Shown here piece after piece: positions 23,241 through 35,200 of a DNA stretch of 64,000 nt. This DNA is from Tenebrio molitor. Lineage: Eukaryota > Arthropoda > Insecta > Coleoptera > Tenebrionidae. Both the position numbers and the translations under genes were made by a program. The stretch is taken from contig NC_091050.1 in assembly GCF_963966145.1 (NCBI RefSeq), forward strand, positions 2,480,001 to 2,544,000. Direction: 5' to 3'. A model generated the notes under the pieces. It saw only the letters and a list, made by a program, of their open reading frames with translations. It was not told the origin of the DNA and did not search any database. How positions within the stretch are numbered: position 1 is the first letter of the stretch; the number at the start of each line of letters is the position of its first letter.

Positions 23241-26200
23241 CTAAATGTGTCCGTCCATGTAGTTCACCTCGTTGTACATGTGTCGAACATTGTCGTCTCT
23301 GTTCGCGTCAAAAGCGGTGTACTGTGGCAGATCTCTGGTGTAGCCGTTGGGCACGTTACCGTTATGGGCAAACCCGTTTGCCATGCTCCTCACACCGTGG
23401 GCGACGGTTTGGGCGACTCCGTTGCCGACTCGCTTGCTGATGGTCTCGATGGGATCACCCTCCAAGTCTTGAAGGGTGGTGTCGGTTGGAACGATACCGT
23501 TCGCGTGACCGTTGGCCACGCCGTTGGCGTAACCGTTGCTCATCTGGGCCTCAGCTCCTTGTTGGAGCTTTATGTACTCGAGGTGTTCTTTGACGACGTT
23601 CTTGAAGTCCTCCTGAACCGGAACCGTGTCGGTATCGCCGTCCACCTATTGATTCGAATCAGATTTAAACGATTCGTCTAGACACGACAGGATTCTGATT
23701 ACTGTGTTTAGGAAAATTACAGCTTTTCGGAGAAACAACTTACAATTGTCAGGCGTCCTATGTGATCCATGGTCTTCAGCATGGGCAACGACGACTGCCG
23801 GAAAATTTCCAGTCTTCGTCTGAAGGCCGTCACGCTGTCGTCCAGTCTTCCTCTGCCCAGCTGCAGTTTAGAGCAGTCCAGAAGGATGATGGTCGGTTTT
23901 TGTTTAAACTGTAACAAGTACTCGCGTTGAGCCTTCAATAATGACATCCATGTTGGATAAGTGCAAGAAATACGGTGTCAAATGGCTCGATACGAGTACG
24001 ACTAATGATTTATTCGTGTGATAATAACACAGCAAACATCTTTAAAATATGCAAGGAATTCAGAAAATGGAGCGCTTAAGCTCGTAGTCTGAGAAAAACA
24101 TCAGCTTTCCGTGTAATTTCAGGTTTGTCCTTCACGGAAACGGCTAAATATTTGATTAAGACACGACGAAAATTATACGTTTGTTAGAGGAACATATAAC
24201 TTCTAGAAACTACAATTGTTCACGTAGGTGGTAATTATGACGTTGTTTTTTGGTATTTGATTAACATTGATAAACACTTTGGCTGATCTTTTCTTCATTT
24301 TTGTCATCCAAGTTGACTATCAACATTGACCCAAGAAAAATCACTCTCTTTGTTGTTATGTAATTTAGATTTGTTTTTTTTTTTTTTTTTTTTAATAAAG
24401 ATTGCTTTAGTATGTCTTTACCTTCGCTTCGAACTCGGTGGCTTGAGTCATGTCCCTCGGGAACCCATCCAGGATGATCCCCGGAGCGTTTATGTTGGCA
24501 GCCATGTGCGACTCCACGAACTTCATGACGATATCCAAAGGCACCATCTCCCCTCCAGTGATACTCTCTTTGATTTTGGCCGTCTCGCTGTTGTGTCTCG
24601 GGTCGGGTGGTTCCGCAGCCGCCCGCAACAGCTTCCCTAAACTGATGTGGGTCCATCCCGTGTCCTTGGCGGCTTGGGAGCAAAGCGCCGCTTTGTTGCT
24701 ACCGGGGCCACCGATCACCCACAGTACTGAAGGCCAGCCCGTCTTCACGGGTGACTGATAGTTGTGGTTGTTGTTGGCTGTGACTGAAATCACTTGGGTT
24801 TTGGGTCGTTCGGGCTCGACTTCCATGCGGTCGGGCTGATTTTGAAGGTTCGCAGGTACAGGAGGCAAAGATTGCTGGAAAATGGACGAGTCGTTGATGG
24901 AATCATGAATTCTTAAATTTGTTGTGCGGAGAAAGAGGTATCGATTGTATTTTATTTTTATGATGGTTTATGAAGCCGGCGATCGATCGCCCGGAATAAT
25001 AAACAAAGGAAAATTTGATGGGTTGTTCGCTTTGTCCCGTTGATTTTGATTTTTTTAGATGAAAGTTGAAGGGCAGGATCCGCGATATCTGTGCTCGTTG
25101 AACTTACCATTGTTGGAAGTTCCGTGGTGACGTCTGTTGGGACGGTCGCTACTTTTCCGTTGGTAAACACCGGAGGGTTGTCTTGCATTCCTAAAATCTT
25201 GAATACTGCCGTTCGAAAATCTTTGTAGACGTCTGAGGGATGTCTTTCGCCGTTTATCTGGAATTTAATTATGTATTACACTTAAGAAAAAATAATCGAT
25301 ACTGATGTTGATGAGACGAATTAAGTCTCTGTAAATAATGTATTAATGACTGAAACGTTAATCGTAATATCGAAAATGTGACGTGTTTATGAACCCACAT
25401 TTTGTCGAATAATCTATTTGACAAAAATTTTATGCCACCATGGACACGTGTCCCACAATTGTAATCCGCAATCATGGCAGATTGTAAAAAGCTTTTTCAC
25501 ACGAAACTGTTTAAATAAAACATTATGAAGAGAACAGCCACGCAATTACCTGATCTGACTCCTCTTGAGTAGTTATGGAGTCATTTAAAAGGCAAAATTT
25601 TACAAAATCTATAACTACAAAGAAAAACTAAACAAGACATTCATTTAATAATTTTTTTCAACTTATTTGTTGCCAAGAAAACGACGAATAAAATTTGCAA
25701 TAGTTATACAGAGTGACTTTGAAAGTTGTGCAGAGATTTTAACCAGTAGTAGAACTCCACAGTAGGTAACGACTGAACCAATAATGCCCTATACAAATGT
25801 TTATAATTTTCGAGGAAACGGGACTAAAAGTTTTTCAAAAAAAGTTTGGGAGCCACTGAGTTTTGTGAAAAATGGGTTAAAAAAAAACATACCAGACTTT
25901 TTTGTTCTTATTTAATTCAAGATTAAGTCACTTACTAATATCGAATATCATATCATAAATCATATCTTTAGACACGCTGTATCTATTTCAGAAAGTAAAT
26001 AAATCTGTAACCAACATATCTGATTTGATTCTATGTCACAGTTTTTTCTTTTTTAAAATTACAGCCAAACCTATTATAAAAACCTTAAATTACCGCTACC
26101 GTTTGGATCGATGTTGTTTTTTATCGTTAGACATTAACATTGGTTGGAGGTCAAATAAACTAAAACGTGGTCGAACGAAAATAATAATAAACTACACCTC

Positions 26201-29200
26201 GTACACCTTTTTTTTTAATTTACAATTACAACGTTTACGGTAATAAAGTATTGAGTGATTCAAAATGATTGTGGGTAAGTATGGCAACTGTGTACGAAAA
26301 TTTATGTGGCAACTGTGTGGGTGGGGTAGAATTGACATTTGTATGACATTTCATATGCCTGCATTTGATTTTTTTGAATCACCTAATAGTTACCGACAAA
26401 TTAAATGTATCAACAGAAAAAATTCGACGAGATAATAACGTTTGAAAGCTGCAGTTAACACAAACTGAATAAACACATTTAACAGATATCGGAAAATCGT
26501 GACGACGTCGCGTGATCGCAGGATCAAAATCAGAGCTTTGAATTGCCGGAAGTCCTAAACAAACGACTTTGAACGCTCCGGAGTTTTCCTTATTACCTCC
26601 GATTTGCATAAGGAAAACGAGTGTTAACGGCGAGAAACTGTGGAGAAATATTTGACCCTTCTTATTGTTAAGTCGCGATTGTTGTTTGCAAAATAAAAAA
26701 ATAAGATCGTGCCAACTTACCGATATTAACATATTACTCTGGTCGAAGTAGTCGGCGACGGGCATGACGTTCTTGTAAAAATTATTCAATTCCATCCTGG
26801 CCAGCGATAACACCACTTGACCTAATTTGGCACCATAGTCGATTTGTCTTTCGAGGACTTTTTGTCGCCAAGAGATCATGATGGCTCCGTTCAACATCTG
26901 AATCTACAAAAAGGAAGTCTTGAGCACCAAAAATTGTTGACGAATTCACAACACATAACATTTTTGGAGTGTCCAGACATATCTACCTTTACAAACCCCA
27001 TACAAATATACTTGTTTCTCGAAGGAAATAATGTTGTATCCTACTATCGACATTTTAATAAGTATCGGATGAATATTTCCTAGCAGAAATACGTAAATTA
27101 AAGAGTAGTTCTTTCTCGTTAATTATTTACCTACTGAATGCAGGTGTCACACTCGTGTTTTTATATAAACTGAAATTACACCAAAGAAATCGATGTCAAA
27201 AGACAGTCTGTTAATTTATTATATTGTGTGATTCAAAATTATTGTAAGTAGATAAGTATGGTAACTATGTACGAAAATGTATGTAGCAACTCTGTAGGTA
27301 GGATAGAGTTGACATTTTTTTTGACAGTTCATAGTCGCGCAATTTTGGAAATTGTCAAGTCAATGTGCAATGGTATAAAAAAAATCAAATGCACGTCTAT
27401 ATGAAATGTCATACAAATGACAACTATACCCCACCGACGCAGTTGCCACATACATTTTCGTATATACATAGTTGCCATACTTATCCACAATCATTTTTAA
27501 TCACCCAATATATACTTTAATAACTAAGAAAAGTTGTGCGTTCAAACAACAACAAGAGTGCATTTAATAATCAAGTTAACACGTGCTGCTTTAATGGGAT
27601 TTATTAATATTCTTCATCGCATCACACAATTCAGTAATAGGTGGATCAAAACAGTATATTCGGATTCGGAATGTAAAATGCATTCACGTTGTTTTGGCAT
27701 AATGGGAGGCCATGGAAATTTTGGATTTAATTTGGTAATAAAGCTGTCTGTTGAATTAGGTTATGTTTTTCTAAGTTTGAAGTTATAAATAGCGTCCATG
27801 TCTAATACATTGTTGTCAGTTTTACTAGTTTGAGAAGAAAGAAGAATACTCAGACATCGCGGAAAATTCAGCAACATGTTAAAGTCCATTCAAAAATCAA
27901 AAAACCACCACCTGTTGCTCTAGGTTGGTAAAATTTAAGAAACCCTAGGTAGATACTGTCGCGAGCAAAAAAAATGGTCGTCAAAATCATACTTTGACGC
28001 AATGGAAAATGCTCCATTGTAAAATGGTCGTAAATATCATAACATTCATAACCTATCATCATGTTGTATGACATTGTGATTCTTTTCTCATTTTTTTAAC
28101 ATTTTGTTGAAATGGGCATAATCAGGCAGGGATTTTTTTTTAATTTGTGACAATCTAACCAAATTTTGAAATGACATTGACGAGCAGAATTTTTTGCTCG
28201 CGACAGTATTTTTTCATACTATGTTTTAACTAAAATATAAATTATGTCATTTATTTGATTAAAAATAAAATTCAATTGATTTGAACTTCCTTCATATTGT
28301 TTTATTAGCAGCACGTTTCATTTATTTATTGATTCTTATTATTTTTACATGCCCAGAAAAACAAGACACTTAATAAACATTTAACCTCAAAATTACAAGG
28401 CTCACCAAATTTTACACTAGACAGCGTTGCCGATAATAATTATCGAGGAAAATGCGACGTTGGTGGTTTTTTGATTTTTGAATATACTTTATGTTAATTT
28501 TGATAGGTCCGCGTGTCAGTGACGGAAATCAAACAACGTTAAAAAACTAAATCATGGCTTCCCATTACTTATAAAGTAAGTTGTTTTAATAACTGTTACA
28601 ACGTAGACTTCTTGAAAAATTATTGTCTTTGAGTATCTCAGCAAAAAATTTGTGACTTTAACAAGATATAAAGTGGATGAATGCCACGTGTATGACAAGA
28701 TCAAACATTTCTGTCGATTCAACTCGTCACTGCCGCTCCTGTCTCCTTTCCAATCTAGAAACAATGTATCAAACTGTCAAACGCGAAAAATTGGACAGCA
28801 TCAACATCTCATCGGGTTCTTTAAAAATGATTAGTTTCTTTTATTGCCAACGGCTGCAATACGGATCAATAAAAAAAACCTTTCTAAACAATGAAAGTTA
28901 ATCCAAGTTTTTATGAACAATAACCAAAAACATTTTTACTGAATCTATCGTGTGTTCATTTAAATTTCCGGTCAAAAGCGATTGACAAGATAGAAACCTC
29001 ACAGATACGCATGCGTCAGATCTAAACAGCGTTTACCCACTCAGTTACTGCACTGATTTTTGAAACAAATTTCGCACAGGCCCAATTTTTAATTTTCACA
29101 GAGGTCAAGAGCGGCTGTGACAAAACTTTTCTGAAAGCTCAATCAGATGTTTTTGTAATTACGGGAGTATACCACCTGTTTTCGATTCTTTCAAAGCTGC

Positions 29201-32200
29201 TCTTGACCGTACATTTTTTGAAAGGTTAAATTTGTGGCCTTCAACCTTCATTCATCCCTCATCACATTCGTAAAAATGACACAAGGGAACACGCAAAAAA
29301 CGAAAGGTGTAGTTCATTTTGATTAAAAAGAATTGTTAATTGTGCGCTTTATCGAAATAGTCTATTTGCTGCGCACATAAAACTGTAACTAATTTTTCAT
29401 TGACATGAATATCTGATAAGGTGGTGTACACAGGTCAACCAAATCGATCACTGTCTTTTTAATAACAACGTATTACATTTATAAAATAAAATTTACCTTC
29501 ATTCCGATTACTGTACTTACTTTTAATTGACAAAATTTTTATTATTTCTGATTTTAAGTTCTGCTTTGAGGTTTTTGCTCTAAAAGGGTCGATAGCAACG
29601 TTTTTGCATTCGTGAATGAGCGATGGAAAACTGACTGCTTAAGCTTACCTTCTCGGAATATTCGACCACATCCCTCATGTTTCTGGGAAACCCAGAAACC
29701 AGATAAGTTTTCGCCGTCGGCGCCATCTTCATTTCCAGCATGAGCACCTCGGTGACAGTCTTGCTGGACAGCAAGCCGAAATCTTGCATGTCTGCAATTC
29801 AGTTCCACCTTTAATGCCCCTCACTAAATTTGTTTAATTATTATGCAACCCCATGCTGTGCAGTCACACGCTAACACTAACTTTTGATTTATGGCAGGCA
29901 CTGCCAACGCTTGAATTTTGCAATAACCCATTATCAACAAGATCCGAGAGTGTAAAGGTTTTCATTTTAACCTTGAACAGCATGGCTTGTAATTGTATTA
30001 ACTGTGTGCGTTATTTACTTTCAGGAATCAATATGGAAATTACTGAATTTTCCAGCAACGACCTGAACTCGTATTATTAATTGTGATTGTAAATTAGTCA
30101 CTTTCAAAAACGCAAGCTTCAAATCTCTGCATTCAAGCTCAGAGAGTTTAATCTCTGACGAAGCTTAGTGCCTGCTCTACTAGTGCAGTCGCTGTTTCTT
30201 TTCTGGAAGACGGTTTTTTACTCAAAAATCGTCCTCCATTCCAGTGGGAATATTCTAAAATTCCGTTATCGACGAAAGCAGCGAAACTAACTAACACCTC
30301 GAAATCCACACAAAAAATAGAAAGAAAAAATTTGTTGGTCATGATTTCTAATTTACCTTTTTGAATGCTACCGATATTGATTAAGCTCGTATGTCCATCT
30401 AGGGGTTCAACAAAAACTAAATCATTTTCGTGAACATCACACGCTGTATTGATTATTAAACGTTTTTTGTGCATGAATAACAATTCGATATTGAAGTGTT
30501 TTCGGTATAAATGTTTTTCGACAGATGGCTGGTATTGATTTACACTTACCGTTGCCGATGGCGTATTGTTGTAAGAGGTCAGTCATGTTGATGTGTGTTA
30601 TACCTTTCTTTTCTTGCATTAAACTATCACAATGGGTCACCTTCCCGCTGCCTGGACCTCCTGCAAGAGATGGTTGTTTTTTATCAAATCGAACGAGTAA
30701 GAATCCGGAAGAGGAACAGTCAAACGAAGTGAGTTATTTCGGAAACAACCAACATTTTCTCTGTTATAAAGATACGACTGAAGATAAAAAAGAGATTTTA
30801 ATAATCTTTGTTTCAGTATTTTTAATACAAAAAAAAGTCTGATAATAATTTTCCACCTGGAAAACGAAGTAAGAAATAACAATTCCAAGAATTTCCAAAA
30901 ATAACCTTTTGAATTCCAATCCCTCACCCCTCTCCTCTATCCTTTCCCTCCTCTGCCATATCTCTTTCATCCATCTTATCTTCCTTCCGTCTTCCTTCAG
31001 TATTTCTCCCTGTTCCTTTCCCTCCCTCTCTCTCATTTTGCCACATCCATTCCACATGTGCTCGATTGTCTCTCTCTCCTCATAGCACTTTCTGCACCTT
31101 CTTTTCTCTCCTTCCATCCAATACCTGTTTTCTCTTTCCTCGTTTCCACATCTGAATCTCGTCATAATTTTTCTCTCTCTTGCACTCTCTCTCCCCAGGT
31201 ACTCTGGAATACACCTCTCATACTCCCTGTTGTTTCTGCATTCTTTGATTCTTTCCTTTCTTTCTTGCTTGTTTGTCTTTGTCTCTTTCACTCAGCTCTA
31301 CATCCATCCATCTTCCTTTTGCTCTCAATCTTTCCACTTCTTCACGAGCATACCCGTTCCTCTGGTAGTATTTCGTCGTCTCCTTCGTCTCCGTGTTCTT
31401 TTTTTTCTCCTGGCGTTTCTCTGTTCACTCCTAGCATCTCTCCCAAATATTTCTCTTGCACCTTCTCTACCTCTTCTTCTTCCTTGTACTCTCTATCATG
31501 CTCTCAAACATCATTCTCCTTCTGAAATCACTTCCCCACATTCTCTCTCCTATTCCCGACAAGGTTACTCTGGAATCTTCTGATTTTAAACTCTCTTAAA
31601 GCGCCTAAACGATCAACATTCTGACATACCATTCTTGTTGGAAATGAAACTCTTTCTTTTCACTCACGTAACATTCATCGGAATATCTATCATACATCGT
31701 TCTCTATGTCTTCTTTGGAAGAACCATACGTTTCTTCTTCCTGAAGTTTTGTAACTACTGAGCATCAATATGAAAGAAACTGTAACTTCTCTACGTTCTC
31801 CATTAAACGTTTAGTTCAAAAGAAGATTTAGACAACCAATCAAGAATCAAAAATATTCAGAAAATAAGACTTTCGACTCTTCACTTCTTCGTCCTTATCC
31901 CCAACCACTTCTTACACTCACCGTTTCTTCTATATAAATACATTCCACCAACTTCAACATTTCAGGATATTTTTTTTTTGTTTTTCTTTAAATGCATAAC
32001 TTTATTGAAAATTGCATTATTTTCTGAGCAAGCCAATATTAACTCTTTACTTTTTTTTTATCTCAAGCATTAACTAAAGAGCAGGTAGGTAATGATCAAG
32101 GCAAGTTTCAGATTGTAGTTATTTAGTTAAATGTAGTTATTTATATTACGAAAGGTAAGCATTATAACTAATCATGCAATAAGAAACTGCCTACACAGAA

Positions 32201-35200
32201 AACACGGTAGTTTCCAAGATTACTTGTAATGATATTGTATCCATAAAATGGAGGGAAAAGAAGAAAACTACTATTTTGTGACAATTTAAAAACAAACCAG
32301 TTTTTTTTATCACTCACCAAGAACGAATATAACTGGCACTTTCGGTGATTCAAAATGAACACTTGTGTCATTCTGCATCGGCAGTTTCCCCGTGGGAGGC
32401 GTCGCCGTAGTTCGGCCAGGTTCTGTCCGTCTTGGTGTATTCTGCACCCAAGTATCCTGCCCTTCTTCAAAAGCTTGGGATCCATCACTTTGTTCTTAAA
32501 CAAAAAATAGAAGTGTAAATATCAATGCAGCATAAAGTAGCCTAAAACCTAAAAAACATTTTCCTAAAACAATGAGTTCCTAAAATTGCTACGTCACAGA
32601 ACGACAGTGAAAAATAATAGTTTCACTATGCTAATGTTGTGTTTCGACGACGACGGAAAATGCGTGAGCTTTGTGATTATCAAAAGCTCAAATGCAGACA
32701 ATCGCCCCGACCCCTGACTTGTATAGATTACACTTCCCTTGACCGATCATATCACTCCCAACCCTCGCAAGGCTGCAGCAAAGCTTTACTTCGGTCGCGC
32801 TTATAAATTAGTCTTCACGATTAAAATTTCCTCAATGCGCTCTTTCTTATTTATAACTCCAAGTGTATAAATATAGCAAGATTAAAAATTCCACATGCAA
32901 CAATTTCCCTTGCGTTGGCTTTGGGATTGATTATTTTACAACAAAAATTTTCCAACTCTCGACATTTCCTAATCGCACACAAAATATCGTCTTGGTAAAA
33001 TAAACATTTTCTGACCACATAAAATCTTTTGGTGAAATTCAGATTTGCGTGCTGATCTCTATTATCTAATAATTACTTCTTATCAAGTTTAATTGTAAAA
33101 CAGTTTTGTGAACGTTTATTACTTTCCTTTTTAACTTGTTGAACTTATGACTCTTATGAGCTTGTGTTTAATTGACTAATTATGCTCAATTGTTTTGAAT
33201 AATGGTGTGCTGTTAAAAGAAATGTAAATTTTCTTATCGCAAGCAAGGTTAACAACTATTTTTAGACACGGAAAAGAGTATCACAGAAAGAATCTGTAAA
33301 ATGAAACGATTTTATCGATACGAAATAATTTTTTCTTATATTTTCACACCTAGTAATTGAAATAAATTTTGATTGATTGGAAAATTCCTAGTGAGAGAAA
33401 TTTAAAGCGACAAGAAAATCTTGGTAAGAAAGGACACAAAATAAATAAACAGAAGACGTTAAATATACGTATTTTATTCATTATTCATTAATAATAATAA
33501 GATTTGCGTCTTTAATCAATCAAATAAAAAGTAGATCTGAATAGTCCCCCACATTTTTGAGGGATCTTGCACTAACTACCCTAATCAGACACAATTTAGT
33601 TTAGAAACATCTGTGATGGATCTGTCTTACGTCAGTTTAGCAATAACAATAAACATTATTTGGACAATTGTAGCAGCATGATGGATTGTCAATAGTGAAG
33701 CTCTTGAGGGGAAGGAGCGTTTGTCATTGCTTCACATAATTATTTATTTACTAGTTATTACTTTGCAATAGCAATACCCGTAATGGCCAAGTTCATCCTG
33801 AAAGCCGGTTAATTGCCAGGTCAGTATAACATCCATTAGAAACAAATGTATGACCAAATGTGTGTGTTCTCTTTTTCTTGCTCTTAGAATATTAATAATT
33901 CATAGGGAATATCTAATAGGTAAGCTTTTACAAAAATTTCGTGCTGAATTTTTAATAAATCTATGGGTCAATAATATTAATGAAACCGTAATACCCAGAG
34001 TAAAAGTACATGTGAAGTATTTATCAACGTGAATCTAGACAGTTATCAAAGTTGTGAACTAGGTTTGTAGTAATGAAATGGAAAGACGTAAAATGTTACG
34101 ATTTCATATTTCCATAACAGAAAATTACTTTCTTAAAATGCTAATGTTTTAGGAATTGAAATTATTTTTTCAAATGCTTAATACATATTGTTTCTCAATG
34201 TAATATTTCACAAGCAAAGTTGTATACAATCCCCCCTTCCCCCCAGAGGAAAAATATATTTATAAAAAGGTATCTAATAATTTTATTTTGAAATATTGCT
34301 TTTTTCTACTTGAAAGCTATTACAAAACCCATTTTGAGTGCTGTAATACCGCGTAATCAACAATTAATGTTTCAGTTGGCAATAAAACTGTGGTGACTTT
34401 TTTGCGTCCGTGTTACATAACCGGAAGTGACATGAATTTGATAGATCGCCGAAAATTAGGTTATGTGTGATGCGAAGCAACGGTTTATTGAAAAATGAGG
34501 AGTTTTTAAAAACAAACAAGTTAGGACCAGGAAAAGGCATTTAATTGCTGCTCCAAATGACTCCTTGGAATGTTTCCATCGAATATACAATTGTTGTAGA
34601 CATTAATCGTTACATTAGACGCGTCTTCGCATAACTATAAAAGTTACCACCTTACTCGCAGTTAGATATTCCTCATGAGGTTAAATCAGTCAATTTTATG
34701 TAAATATGGCGGAGGTGCCGGAATATTTTTTTACTAAAACTAAGGATTTATTCCTTATGATTTGAGCTAAATTATTCTATAAACTACGTCGTATAAATTT
34801 AATTGTGACCAATTAAATATGAAAACTTCATGACAAAAACTATAAACTGACGTGTTACAAAAATGGTGGAAACGCCGATGAGTAAATATTTTTCTGTAAG
34901 ACTAACATCTCTGTTACTGTTTGCTCTAAATCAAATCTAAAAACCATATTTCAAATACAGGGTATTTTACGAGTGATAATGAGCCGGAGTCTGGATATTG
35001 AAATTAAAATATCCAGCTTTTTTTTAGAAATGTATTGTGGGTTGCATTTTCAATTCCGTCGGGCTCATTATCACGCGTGAAATACCCTGAATTTGTAGTC
35101 ATGATGTAAATGCAAAAAACTGTGTGACTGCATTTATAGTGTTAATAAGAAAACCACAAATATGTCTCAGAAATAAGTACATTAATTTTAACCAGTGACA

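Larger units (their letters stand above)
26904..29648 (-). other. AK5-like intron rich in MITEs
   Basis: About 2.7 kb holding the element at 27223-27510, the nested pair at 27888-28483, and one terminal fragment (about 28950-28975, TGTTCATTTAAATTTCCGGT) shared with the element at 60764-60946. No exon was seen. Confidence 0.6.

Noticed and set aside
31058..31583. Plus-strand Ser/Leu/Phe-rich frames of 117-155 codons
   Set aside because: This CT-rich strand is the complement of a Lys/Glu-rich retrotransposon protein; no family matches the plus-strand products.
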